Origin: Fuerstiella sp.
Lineage (GTDB): Bacteria > Planctomycetota > Planctomycetia > Planctomycetales > Planctomycetaceae
DNA: 64,000 nt
NCBI GenBank assembly: GCA_022843805.1
Contig: JALHMY010000007.1
Coordinates: forward strand, 1-64,000
Direction of reading: 5' to 3'
Of the stretch, positions 18,204-28,300 are shown one piece after another. The position numbers and the translations under genes were made by a program. The notes beneath the pieces were generated by a model. It made no database searches. It was not told where the DNA came from and worked only from the letters and a program-made list of their open reading frames with translations. The first letter of the stretch is position 1; every line of letters starts with the position of its first letter.

Positions 18204-20532
18204 TACTGCGTATGGTGATACGAAACGCAATGAACGATTGAACGGGATTTTACTTGCGTTTCTGGAGGAAGTAGAAGCTGGTCGCATGCCGGACCGCAGC
18301 ATTCTTCTGGATGAGTATCCCGAACTGCGGGAGGACTTAAGTACGTTTTTTGCCGTGGGAGATGATCTCGATCGCCTGTCAACACCGTTGCGGGCGATCA
18401 CAGGATGCCTGCCGGTCAGTAACGCAAGAAATCTGACAGACAGTCAGTCGGGCATGGTGAGTGAAACATGTCGCGGCGAGGCTGCTGTGGCTGACCCGGC
18501 ATCAGGACGCCAGCAACTCGGCGATTTCCGAATCCTGCGAATTATTGGTCGCGGGGGAATGGCAGTTGTTTACGAGGCTGAACAGCGTTCACAGCAGAGG
18601 CGAGTTGCGTTGAAGGTGCTGCCGCATTCCGCTTCGCTGGACTCCCGTCAGCTGCAGCGATTTCGCAACGAGGCGGCAGCGGCAGCGCATCTGCAGCATC
18701 CCGGAATTGTTCCGGTGATTGAAGCCGGATGTGAGTCGGGAATTCATTACTTCGCCATGCAGTTTATTGATGGTCTCAGCCTTGATGTGGTGGTGCGACT
18801 GCTTCGTCGACTGTCAGCCCAGCATCCAGTCGGACTTTCACAGCCGCTCGAGACTGCTCGAAGCTTCTTTGTTTCCGATGAATACATCGTGGGGACAAGT
18901 CCTCGATCTCAGTCGGCCGCCGAGATGATCCTGGCCTCAATCATTCATATGCGCACCACAGAAGGTCGGGCATGGTGTAACTGGGTGGCAAGGCTTGGCC
19001 GAACAGTTGCTCTGGCGCTCGAATATGCGCATCGAACCGGGATTGTGCACAGGGATATTAAACCCAGCAACCTGTTGCTGGACGCCGAAGGCAACATCTG
19101 GGTGACTGACTTCGGACTGGCTCAGTTTGGGGCTGATTCAGGTTTAACCATTACAGGCGAGGTGCTTGGGACGATCCGTTATGCCAGTCCCGAGCAGGTA
19201 CAGGCACGTCGAGGAATCGTCGATCATCGCAGCGACATCTACTCGCTGGGGGCCACACTTTACGAGCTTCTGACCGGACAGCCTGTTTTCAGTGGTCGTG
19301 ATCGCAATGAACTGCTGAGACAGATATCCGATTGTCAGCCTGTATCTCCTGGCTCAGTCGATGCCAGAATTCCACGGGACCTTGAAACGATCCTGCTGAA
19401 ATCGCTCCGAAAGGATGTTGCTGATCGATATTCAACGGCGGAAGAGCTGGCGGCGGATCTGGAGAGATTTCTGGAAGACCGTCCAATCGTTGCGCGACCA
19501 CCTTCATATCTGCAGCGGGTACGAAACTGGACGAAACGGCACCGAACATTTGCCGCAGTCAGTTCTGCGGTTTTGATTGTGTCGTGGATTGGGCTGGGGA
19601 TCAGCATTCCGCTGCTGCAAAGTGCATATGCGAAGACCAAGGCCGCACAGCAGGAAGCTGAGGCCGCTTATGCAGGTGAACGGCTGAGAGCTGAAGAGGC
19701 TGAGGCTCGTTTCGTGACAGCTCGCCGATCCGTTGATGCGCTGATCGAAGTGAGTGAGGATGAGCTGGCCAGTCGGCCAGGAATGGAACTCGTCCGCCAG
19801 CGTTTGCTGACCACAGCACTTCGATACTATCAGGAATTTGTCGAACAGCGGGAGAATAATCCCGACCAGCAGGAGCTGCTTGAGACAAGGCATCGTGTTC
19901 AGAGAATGCTGGATGACCTGGCGGTTCTGAGAACGGCCAGTAAACTGCATTTGTTAAACCGACGGGAAGTTCTCGATGATCTGAAACTGACATCAGAACA
20001 GCGAGCTCGGGTGGCTGAGGTCACCGGGAGAATGCGGAGTCAGTGGGCCGCTGCATTTCAGGATATTGAGAGTTTAACAGCGGACGACCGTGCCAGACGG
20101 TCCATTGAACACGCTCGAAAAAACGAAGCTGATGTTCAGCGTATTCTTGATGCGGCTCAGCAGATTCGTCTGCACCAGATTGGTCTGAGGTCGGAAGGAC
20201 CATCGGCATTTCGAGACCCTGAAGTTGTGGCCATGCTTCGACTCACAGCCGATCAGCAGGAACGTATTCGCGATATTGAAGAGTCGCAGTTCTTCACCTG
20301 GCTGAAACGGCGACGACGCTCGCGTAATGATGAATTCGATACCGATGCTTCCGGTCAGGCCGAAATAAAACGTGAATCTCATCCTTCAGTGAACGATCGA
20401 ATACAGGCGATCCTGTCGGACGAACAGTACCTCATCTGGAAACGGATGATCGGAGATTCCGTCCCCGGACTTCCATCGTGGGGGACTTCCACCAGTTCGC
20501 GGGAAATAGTTCCCGATTCCGTCGGCGACTAA
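18196..20532 (+). CDS. Transmembrane Ser/Thr protein kinase (Hanks type)
   Basis: A 778-aa kinase. The N-terminal 110 residues contain the planctomycete kinase leader (LLDEYPELREDLSTFF). The kinase domain spans about 110-430: glycine loop IIGRGGMAVVYEAE, catalytic K140, HRDIKPSN at 285-292, DFG at 305-307 and ASPEQV. An extra stretch of roughly 70 residues (about 200-270) separates IDGLSLDVVV from the catalytic loop. A single transmembrane helix lies at 452-475, followed by a helical, coiled-coil-like outer region of about 300 residues rich in R, E, Q and A. The C-terminal sensor does not match a domain I recognise. It overlaps the sigma factor gene by 8 bases and probably regulates it or shares its signal. 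Confidence 0.92.
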   Translation: MNDTAYGDTKRNERLNGILLAFLEEVEAGRMPDRSILLDEYPELREDLSTFFAVGDDLDRLSTPLRAITGCLPVSNARNLTDSQSGMVSETCRGEAAVADPASGRQQLGDFRILRIIGRGGMAVVYEAEQRSQQRRVALKVLPHSASLDSRQLQRFRNEAAAAAHLQHPGIVPVIEAGCESGIHYFAMQFIDGLSLDVVVRLLRRLSAQHPVGLSQPLETARSFFVSDEYIVGTSPRSQSAAEMILASIIHMRTTEGRAWCNWVARLGRTVALALEYAHRTGIVHRDIKPSNLLLDAEGNIWVTDFGLAQFGADSGLTITGEVLGTIRYASPEQVQARRGIVDHRSDIYSLGATLYELLTGQPVFSGRDRNELLRQISDCQPVSPGSVDARIPRDLETILLKSLRKDVADRYSTAEELAADLERFLEDRPIVARPPSYLQRVRNWTKRHRTFAAVSSAVLIVSWIGLGISIPLLQSAYAKTKAAQQEAEAAYAGERLRAEEAEARFVTARRSVDALIEVSEDELASRPGMELVRQRLLTTALRYYQEFVEQRENNPDQQELLETRHRVQRMLDDLAVLRTASKLHLLNRREVLDDLKLTSEQRARVAEVTGRMRSQWAAAFQDIESLTADDRARRSIEHARKNEADVQRILDAAQQIRLHQIGLRSEGPSAFRDPEVVAMLRLTADQQERIRDIEESQFFTWLKRRRRSRNDEFDTDASGQAEIKRESHPSVNDRIQAILSDEQYLIWKRMIGDSVPGLPSWGTSTSSREIVPDSVGD

Positions 20533-20846
20533 TTCCTGAAAAAGAAGTGAAGTGTCCGTTCAGTGAACGAACGCTCTGTATTCGCCTGTTTTTCCGCTGT
20601 TTTTTGAGTGTTCCCCGGACCCTCAAGAGTTTTTCCGGAGAGTTCCCAAAAAGTGCGCTGTTCTTGCCGCTGAAATGCATCTAATAGTGAGAAGCCTGCG
20701 TCAGGCCGATGCTTTCGAAGACCGATGCTTTCGAAGACCATGGATTCTCGAATTAAATAGTGTTTCGCGGGCTGGCAGATTCCACTTGAAATTTCCAATG
20801 GGATAGCTGGGCTGGCGAATCCCTCATTTAGTAGTCGCGTGTTTGT
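20533..20846. other. Intergenic, 314 bases, with a 16-base tandem repeat
   Basis: The gap lies between the kinase and the ROK-like gene. I see no convincing small gene, rho-independent terminator or promoter. The only clear structure is a perfect tandem repeat of 16 bases, CCGATGCTTTCGAAGA, at 20706-20721 and 20722-20737. Confidence 0.6.
20706..20737. repeat. 16-base perfect tandem repeat, two copies
   Basis: CCGATGCTTTCGAAGA occurs twice back to back. Each unit contains the palindrome TTCGAA. It lies about 110 bases upstream of the ROK-like gene. It could be an operator pair or simply a replication-slippage duplication. Confidence 0.75.
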
Positions 20847-21902
20847 ATGCAACGGATTTTGGCACCAGACAAGATGCGGTCGTCGAATATTCTTCCGGGA
20901 TTGTTACGCAGGATGACGGTCCGGGCTGTATTTGAAAGCCTGTTGCGTGACGGACCGCGTTCAAGGGCGGAGCTGTCTCGAGACACCGGGATCAGCGCAC
21001 CCACGATCTCAAAGGCGATCGCGGAACTCCTTGAGCGTGATCTCGTTTCGGAAACCCTGATTTCTGAGAATTCCCTGGGACGGCCTGGCATGCGGCTTAC
21101 CATTGCCCGTGCCCGTTCACGCGTTCTGGCCGTTTCCCTCTGCCCGAACGTTGCTGAAGTTGCTGTGGCCACTCTTGATGGAAAAATCGTATCAACAACC
21201 AGGTTTCCGACATTGGAATCTGTCAGCAGCCTTGATTTGCTGAATGACCTGCTTGCTCATCTGCGGGTCACGATTTCCGATACGGAAAATGTGTTTATCG
21301 GAATCGGTGTTTGCCGAGCTGGAGTTACTGACCGCGGGCTGGCGGCCGATCAGAACGGATCACTGCACGGATGGGCAGAGGCGGATCTCATTTCGGCATT
21401 CTCGGTTTCCACCGGCCTGCCAACGGTTGTGACTCCGAGTGCACACGGTCTAGCGCTCGCCGAACGTCTGATCGGGCGAGCAAGGAAACTGTCGGATTTC
21501 ATCCTCATGGATATTGGCGACGATCCATCTGTCGGAGTGTTCTGTGATGGTCAGCTTTTGACGGGGCGTGATGGCCTGGGGGGGCAGTTGCTGATCGGAA
21601 GTTCAGCACTGCGATCTGACTCGGATTGCCTTCAGCGGATTGTTGACAACATGACAATGCTGATGTGCCTCTTTAATCCGGCTGCCGTATTTCTGCACGG
21701 GCAACCGGAACAGGCAGGCGATGAACAGCTGAGCAGGATAAGATCGCTGATGGCGTCCGATGTCGGAGGTCGCATGCCGGGCGACTGTCGGATTGAATCC
21801 AGCAGCGTCGGGATTACTGACGCTGCCGTTGCGACCATTGTTGACAGTGTTACCAAAGACCTGGGGCCTCGTCTGAGCGTCAGCCTGAGTGGCACTGTCT
21901 GA
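20847..21902 (+). CDS. ROK-family-like transcriptional regulator, degenerate
   Basis: A 351-aa protein with an N-terminal winged helix-turn-helix (about residues 25-75: SRAELSRDTGISAPTISKAI, then a basic wing) and a ROK-like C-terminal domain. The ATP-binding DxGxT of sugar kinases is absent (VLAVSLCPNVAEV in its place). The sugar/zinc region GxGGExGH is reduced to GLGGQLLIG, and no CxCGxxGC zinc motif is seen. It is thus a regulator rather than a kinase, and its effector cannot be guessed. No good Shine-Dalgarno site precedes the ATG; a second ATG at 20874 is possible. It converges with the methyltransferase gene, 32 bases away. Confidence 0.78.
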   Translation: MQRILAPDKMRSSNILPGLLRRMTVRAVFESLLRDGPRSRAELSRDTGISAPTISKAIAELLERDLVSETLISENSLGRPGMRLTIARARSRVLAVSLCPNVAEVAVATLDGKIVSTTRFPTLESVSSLDLLNDLLAHLRVTISDTENVFIGIGVCRAGVTDRGLAADQNGSLHGWAEADLISAFSVSTGLPTVVTPSAHGLALAERLIGRARKLSDFILMDIGDDPSVGVFCDGQLLTGRDGLGGQLLIGSSALRSDSDCLQRIVDNMTMLMCLFNPAAVFLHGQPEQAGDEQLSRIRSLMASDVGGRMPGDCRIESSSVGITDAAVATIVDSVTKDLGPRLSVSLSGTV

Positions 21903-21934
21903 TTTCTGATTGTCTGATCAGCTGTCGCCTGGAA

Positions 21935-23410
21935 TCATGATTCGCTGCGAGGAGTGCGGTTGCGTCCTGGCCATGTCTTCGGCCAGGGGCTGGTATTGGG
22001 GGACTTTTCGTCGGAACGTTTCTCGTCAGAACGTTTCTCGTTCGCACGCGGCTCCTGGCGATCAGATCGTTGTTGTCCTGCAGGTCGCGGTCGGCCCGAT
22101 GTCGGGCGGTCACGAACGGAATCGTTTGCTCCTGGCCTGCTTTCTTTCGCAGGAGACTGGTTACTGCGTTCCGGCTCCGGCTGCCCGGTACTGGAACGAT
22201 GAGCTTCCTGAGAACGTTCCTCGCCCCGTGTTCTTTGTTCGTCTGTCAGTTCGGGAATTTCGGGCATATACCTTGAGCCGTCCTTTGGTGGCGGTCCGGG
22301 GTATTGATAATACTGGCATTCGAGTCGGCCGTTATAGAGTTTTCTTCGACGCGGGGCTCTGCGACCAAAGTGCTTTTCGAAACGACGGTTTGACGTAAGA
22401 ACATAGATGCTCCATGTCGGCAATGCAGAAAAAACACGCCCCATTTCTCTGTAAACAGCATCTACTTCCTCGGCATCACCCAGACGTTCTCCATACGGCG
22501 GATTGCAGATGATACATCCGAATTCGCGAGTTGATTTAAGGGCACTGACTTCCTGATCGCGAAAGCGAATATCGCTAATCACACCGGCTTCGGTGGCACT
22601 GCGTTCGGAAAGTCTTATTGCGGCGGGATCGTGATCAAATCCGAGCACTGGTTCGGGGAGTTTCGGCAGTCGAGCTGCTTTTGCTTCAGCACGAACTTCC
22701 TTCCACAATGCGCGGTCCAGCCAGGGCCAGTCTTCAGCAACGAAGGAGCGGTTGAGTCCTGGAGCGATGTTGCGGCCGATGAGTGCAGCTTCAATCGGAA
22801 TTGTACCACTGCCGCAGAAAGGATCGATCAGTAGTCGTTCACGATTCCAGTAGCTCAGCTGAATCAGCCCGGCAGCCATTGTTTCCCGCAAAGGGGCTGC
22901 ACCTGAGAATTCGCGATATCCTCGTTTGTGCAGTCCATCTCCCGTCGTATCAATCGTCAGTGTTGCAACATCTCGAAGTATTGAGACTTCAACCGAAAAT
23001 TCTGCGCCTGTTTCATCAAATCGGAAGCGATTGAATTTGCGTTTCAGGCTTTCGATGATGGCTTTTTTGACAGCTCCCTGGACTTTGGGTACGGCGTGAA
23101 GTTTGCTGCGTACGCAGCGAGCATTCACCGGGATCTTTGCATCCACGGGCAGGAGTTCGTGCCATGGAAGTTCCAGCGTCTGGTCAAAAAGTGCACCAAA
23201 ATCGGGTGCCGGGAACTCTCCCACACGGATCAGCACACGATCGGCCGATCGAAGCCAGAGGTTGCATCGAGCGATGTCGCGTTCGTCACCTCGAAAGTCA
23301 ACACGACCGTCGGACGTGCGGATTTCCTGATACCCCAGGTTTGTCAGTTCCCGGGCCACCACATTTTCGAGGCCAAACGTCGAGGTGGCGATCAGATCAA
23401 ATTGTGGCAT
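21935..23410 (-). CDS. THUMP-domain class I RNA methyltransferase (RlmL/TrmN-like)
   Basis: A 491-aa protein: THUMP RNA-binding domain (about 1-160), then a Rossmann methyltransferase with DPFCGSGT at 196-203 (SAM binding) and the catalytic NPPYGERLGD at 303-312, the signature of N2-guanine RNA methyltransferases. It probably modifies 23S rRNA or tRNA in the cytoplasm; the exact base cannot be told. The last roughly 115 residues are low-complexity, rich in R, E, S and P, with pentapeptide repeats EKRSD that look intrinsically disordered; this tail is absent from the catalytic core of relatives. The ATG at 23410 begins MPQFDLIATSTFGLE, the normal N-terminus of the family. Confidence 0.9.
   Translation of the reverse strand: MPQFDLIATSTFGLENVVARELTNLGYQEIRTSDGRVDFRGDERDIARCNLWLRSADRVLIRVGEFPAPDFGALFDQTLELPWHELLPVDAKIPVNARCVRSKLHAVPKVQGAVKKAIIESLKRKFNRFRFDETGAEFSVEVSILRDVATLTIDTTGDGLHKRGYREFSGAAPLRETMAAGLIQLSYWNRERLLIDPFCGSGTIPIEAALIGRNIAPGLNRSFVAEDWPWLDRALWKEVRAEAKAARLPKLPEPVLGFDHDPAAIRLSERSATEAGVISDIRFRDQEVSALKSTREFGCIICNPPYGERLGDAEEVDAVYREMGRVFSALPTWSIYVLTSNRRFEKHFGRRAPRRRKLYNGRLECQYYQYPGPPPKDGSRYMPEIPELTDEQRTRGEERSQEAHRSSTGQPEPERSNQSPAKESRPGANDSVRDRPTSGRPRPAGQQRSDRQEPRANEKRSDEKRSDEKSPNTSPWPKTWPGRNRTPRSES
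22014..22041. repeat. 15-base period repeat inside methyltransferase tail
   Basis: GAACGTTTCTCGT occurs at 22014-22026 and 22029-22041, a period of 15 bases. On the coding strand this gives repeated EKRSD pentapeptides in the disordered tail of the THUMP methyltransferase, with a third, weaker unit just beside it. Confidence 0.7.
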
Positions 23411-23797
23411 GAAATCGTCTGTTTTTCGCAGGGAGTCGGGATCTGGCCATCAGAAACGGATCAGAACACTCTGTCCTGAACGGAAAATCGGCAGAAGAAT
23501 AGTCGAGCGGACCGGTCTGACCCGATACACTGCGAGTCGGTATGCATCAGAAAACTATGATAGCCGGATTGGATGGGCCGTTGCATCGGCTGTCAATCAT
23601 TTCCATTAATTGGTGTTCAATTCATGCGAATGATCTCTGGCTGGAATCGTGTGAGGTTTTGTGTGTCAAAAGCGGGAACGGTGTCAAAAGCCATATCGGT
23701 GCTGTCAGTGACGCGTCTGCCAAACGCCCGGCGAATACCAGTCTTGGAAGCAGGGCGATGCCTGATTGCCGAGAAACCTGAGGGGTTTGTCTGCAGT
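23411..23797. other. Divergent intergenic region, 387 bases
   Basis: This gap separates the minus-strand THUMP methyltransferase from the plus-strand efflux adaptor. It should hold promoters for both, but I see none that I would call. The adaptor frame stays open back to 23573; I treat that as non-coding because the lipoprotein signal starts at 23798. Confidence 0.55.
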
Positions 23798-25165
23798 ATG
23801 CCTCAGGTTCGGCATTTTCGTTCGGTGTTTCTGATGCTGCTGGCCGCTGTCCTGATCGGATGTGGGGGCACGCAGGGTGAGGTGACAAACGACAGTGTGG
23901 AGGCGGCCGCGGGGCCGCCACCGGCGCTTGTCAGAGTCCGAGACGTCCGGCACGAGTCTGTTGCGGCGAAGATTGTGACGGTCGGCACAGTACGTGCTCG
24001 TTATTCCAGCATTGTCGCGTCCGGGTCGGACGGGATTGTGGATGAATTTACGGTGGAGCAGGGCGACTTTGTAAAGGCTGGAATGGTGCTGTCCCGACTG
24101 CGAATGGTTTCCACAGATCTGGAAATCGCCCAGCAGAAGGCACTCACCGATCAGAAGGCCGCGGAGTACGCTCAGACTCTGACACCTCGAAAAGAGCTGG
24201 TTGAGGAGGCGAAGGCTCGTCAGGCGGTCGCAGATGTTTCCTTTGCAAATGCCAAACGTCGTCTGGAGGAACTGCGACGCCTGCAGGAAAGTCGGGCTGC
24301 GGGAGAGTCGGCCGTTAAAGACGCTGAAGACGCATTCAGCGAGGCATCGCAGAACCTGATTGCCACGCGAGCGATCTATGAGAGAATCGCGTCCGGTGCT
24401 CGTGAGGAAGAAAAGCTTCAGGCCAGGGCCGCTCTCGAATCGCAGCAAAAGTACGTTGAGTTTCTTGAGGCGGAAAAGGAAAAGCGAATTACGAGGGCAC
24501 CGTTTGATGGTTATGTGGTCCAGAGACACTCTTATCTGGGGCAATGGCTTTCGAAAGGATCGCCTGTTGTCACGATGGTGCAGCTGAATGACGTGGACGT
24601 GGAAGTGCAGGTTGATCAGTCACAGATTTCTCAGGTGTTTCCAGGGAAATCGGTTATCCTGAAGATTGCCGGAGCAGAAGGCCGGTCAGATCCATCCGGT
24701 CAATGGCAGGGAAAAGTGGATTCGATCGTTTCCAGCAGTAACTGGGAGTCCGGATCCCGCAGTTTCCCCGTGATTATTCGAGTGCAGAATGAATTGCGGG
24801 AAATTAACGGCAGTCATGAACCAGTACTGCGGCAGGGAATGATGGCGGAAGCCGAGTTTTTTGGCGAATCGGTCGATGCGGTTATGGTTCCTAAAGACTC
24901 GCTTGTTCGCACCTCCCGCGGCACGTTTATTTTTGCCGTCAATCCTCCCGAGCCCGGAAAGCCTCTCAGCGTGCGACAGGTGCAGGTAGAGCCTGGCATC
25001 AGTGTCAACGAATGGATTCAGGTTCAGGGGACCGATTTGCAGGCTGGCGTGCAGGTTGTCACTGAAGGGGGCGAACGACTGCGAGCCTTCCAGACAGTTC
25101 AGATTGTTTCAGAGAATGACGTGGCGGGGCCTGGTTCAGCGGCGGCCTCTTCCGGCGGAGGCTGA
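23798..25165 (+). CDS. RND efflux periplasmic adaptor lipoprotein (HlyD/AcrA type)
   Basis: A 455-aa membrane-fusion protein. The start at 23798 gives a lipoprotein signal with lipobox LIGC (Cys22). The typical order follows: barrel-sandwich half (IVASGSDGIVDEFTVEQGDF), a long coiled-coil hairpin (about 105-215, rich in A, E, R and K), the second lipoyl half (ITRAPFDGYVVQRHSYLGQW), a beta-barrel (VDVEVQVDQSQISQVFPG) and a membrane-proximal domain (VPKDSLVRTSRGTFIFAV). It should link the RND pump downstream to an outer-membrane channel; no TolC-like gene is in the window. The frame is open upstream to 23573, but nothing there resembles a signal. The pump gene starts 140 bases later. Confidence 0.9.
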   Translation: MPQVRHFRSVFLMLLAAVLIGCGGTQGEVTNDSVEAAAGPPPALVRVRDVRHESVAAKIVTVGTVRARYSSIVASGSDGIVDEFTVEQGDFVKAGMVLSRLRMVSTDLEIAQQKALTDQKAAEYAQTLTPRKELVEEAKARQAVADVSFANAKRRLEELRRLQESRAAGESAVKDAEDAFSEASQNLIATRAIYERIASGAREEEKLQARAALESQQKYVEFLEAEKEKRITRAPFDGYVVQRHSYLGQWLSKGSPVVTMVQLNDVDVEVQVDQSQISQVFPGKSVILKIAGAEGRSDPSGQWQGKVDSIVSSSNWESGSRSFPVIIRVQNELREINGSHEPVLRQGMMAEAEFFGESVDAVMVPKDSLVRTSRGTFIFAVNPPEPGKPLSVRQVQVEPGISVNEWIQVQGTDLQAGVQVVTEGGERLRAFQTVQIVSENDVAGPGSAAASSGGG

Positions 25166-25213
25166 TTAATTCTCACGAGTTCACAGTCATGGATGGCAGA
25201 AATGCCTGTCGGG

Positions 25214-25238
25214 ATTTCGCCCGATTATTTCGCCCGAT
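25214..25238. repeat. 12-base direct repeat, one-base spacer
   Basis: ATTTCGCCCGAT occurs at 25214-25225 and again at 25227-25238, between the efflux adaptor and pump genes. Confidence 0.7.
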
Positions 25239-25305
25239 GGCTACTCGGAAATTGACGTCGAGGTTTGACTGCAGGGTGCGGATCTGAATTCGGAAAGCTG
25301 GCCTC

Positions 25306-28300
25306 ATGGAATTAATCAAGTTCGTTATCGATAACCCGGTCAAGCTGACTGTTGGTGTTTTTCTTCTGGTTCTGTTTGGGCTGATTGCTTACTTCGCCAC
25401 ACCTGTTCAGCTGACGCCCGATGTGGTGGAACCGGAGCTGACAATTACCACAATGTGGCCAGGTGCCAGTGCACAGGAAGTGGAACGGGAGATTATCGAG
25501 GAGCAGGAAGAGCAGCTGAAGAGTGTGGAGGGAATGGATAAGTTCACGAGCGAAAGCAGTGACTCCATGGGAACCATTACACTGCGATTTGCCGTCGGAA
25601 CCGACATGGCGGATGCCCGGGCGCGGGTTGCGGAAAAACTGAATCAGGTTCCCGAATATCCTGACGACGCACGCGAGCCTGTGATCTCGACAGTCAATGC
25701 CAATACCAATGCCATTGCGTGGTTCATTCTCAAGCCGGTGCCACCAACGCGAGAGGATTTGAATAATCTGATCGTTCGGCATCCTGAGCTGAAGGAGCCA
25801 CTTGAACCTCTGATGCAGGCGAAAGGTCCGATCGACCTGGCACGTCTCAATCTGCTGGTTCCCCGATTTCCCGTATTATCGACTTTCACGCTTGGCCGCA
25901 ATAATCCCGCGCTGATGCGAAAGTTCGCCGAGGATTACATTGAAGCGGAATTTGAACGTGTTCCAGGTATTGCCAATGCTAACGTTTTCGGCGGCCAGGA
26001 GCAGGAGTTCCGAGTCGTAGTCAGTCCTGCTCGACTTGCTGCGTTTGGCGTGACAATCGATCAGCTTCGGGCAGTGCTGCTCAGCCAGAATCAGAATACG
26101 TCTGCCGGCGATATACAGGAAGGAAAGCAGCGAAATGTTGTACGGACTCTGGGTCAGTTTCAGTCGCCCGAACAGGTCGAGGAAACCATCATTACGCTGC
26201 GGGACAATTCTCCTGTTCGAGTTCGGGATGTGGCGACTGTAGGCATCAGCTACAAGAAGCCGGACGGAGTTGTTCGACAGATGGGTCTGAACGCTCTGGC
26301 GGTCAATGCTCAGCAGGCCCCTGCGAGCAACATGAAAGTCATTATGGGACCGGCTCGCTCAGAACTGGACCTCAACAGGGACGGGGAAATCACGTCACTT
26401 GAGCTTGCCGAATGTACTCAGATTTACGGGCGATGTCTGAGAATTGCGACGGAGGAACTGAATCTGGGCATCCTTCAGCAAAAGGGTGTCTATCTGGAAC
26501 AGGTTTATGATCAGACCGAATATCTGGACTCGGCCACAGCGCTGGTCGAGAGCAATGTTTACACCGGCGGTACTCTGGCGATTGCCATTCTGCTGTTATT
26601 TCTGCGCAGTCCAAGATCAGTGCTTATCATTGGATTGTCAATTCCCATCAGCGTGATTGCCACATGCCTGTTCGTCAAGCTGTTCGATCGCAGCATCAAT
26701 GTGATTAGTCTGGCGGGTATGGCATTCGCTGTCGGGATGGTGGTCGACAATGCTATTGTTGTGCTGGAGAATATTTTCCGGCACTATCAGATGGGCAAAA
26801 CACCTCGACAGGCATCGCTGGAAGGCACGCAGGAAGTGTGGGGGGCCGTGTTTGCATCAACGGCCACCACCATGGCAGTTTTTGTGCCCGTTATCTTTGT
26901 TCAGGGGCAGGCTGGTCAGCTGTTCCGGGATATTTCCATCGCGATATCCTGTTCCGTTGGATTATCCATGCTGGTCAGTCTGACCGTGATTCCGGCCGCG
27001 GCCTGTCGTCTGCTGAAGGGGCTGGATCTGAACAAACTGGAATACGATACCAGTTTCGGTCCTGGCGGACTGTTTGGCCTGATCAGACTTGCGTGGTGGC
27101 TGAATGACCGGTTTGCTGCTGTGTTGCGGCGTATGATGTCCATGAGGGGAAATGTACTGATTCGTATGCTGATCGTGGCAGCGTTCGTCGCGGCTTCTGC
27201 ATGGGGAAGCCTCCTCATGTGGCCGGACACGGAATACCTGCCTAACGGCAATCGCAATCTGGTTATTGCCATTCTGTTGCCGCCTGCCGGATACAACATC
27301 GGTCAGATGATTCGACTGGGCGAGGATATTGAACAGAAGCTTGCGCCATACTGGCAGGGAGAAGCAGCAGAAGGAGCACCCCGGATACAAAATTTCTTTT
27401 TTGTTGCGAGGGGTCGCAGTCTGTTTCTGGGAGCCAGAGCAGTTGATGAACTGCGGGCTGGTGAGCTGATTCCGATTCTGGCGATGGCGGCCGGTTCTCA
27501 GCCAGGGGTGATACCGATTGTCAGTCAGTCAAGCCTGTTTGACAGCGGTCTCTCCGGCGGACGAACGATTGATATCGAGATCACGGGACCGGATCTTGAA
27601 GTCCTTGTGCAGGAAGCGCAGAAGGCATTTGGACTTTGTATGCAGGAGTTTCCGATGACCGCCGGAAACCAGCTGCGACCAATTCCCGGTCTCGATTTGT
27701 CCAGCCCTGAACTGCATGTTGTTCCCCGGCTGGAGAAGGCTGCCGAACTGGGAATTTCGACGTCTTCCATGGGTTATGCCGTGAATGCTCTGGTTGACGG
27801 GGCATTTGCCGGAGACTACTGGCATGAAGGTCGTCGAGTAGATCTGGTGATATGTGGTGACGAAGACTATGCGGCCAGATCTCATGATCTGGAGAATTTG
27901 CCGATTCGGACGCCACTGGGTTCCACAATCAGGCTTTCGGATGTTGCCGAGATTCTGCTCAGCCGCGGTCCTGAACAGGTGAATCATGTCGAGCGGATGC
28001 GATCAATTACGATTCAGCTGAAACCAGCCGAGGGAGTTGCCCTGGAAACTGCCCTCCGAACTGTCGATTCCAAAGTCAGGGGTGCAATGATGCAATCCCC
28101 TTTGTTTCAAAGTGGTCTGTACCAGATTCACCTTGCGGGTACTGCCGACAAGCTGGCTGATACATGGTACGAACTGAAGTGGAATCTTGCTTTGGCCGTA
28201 TTGCTGACCTATCTGCTGATGGCCGCATTATTTGAATCTTTCTTCTACCCGATGATCATTATGACAAGTGTCGGGCTGGCTCTGGTTGGTGGCCTGGGTG

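Noticed and set aside
23573-23797. N-terminal extension of the efflux adaptor
   Set aside because: The lipoprotein signal starts at 23798, and the extension would bury it.
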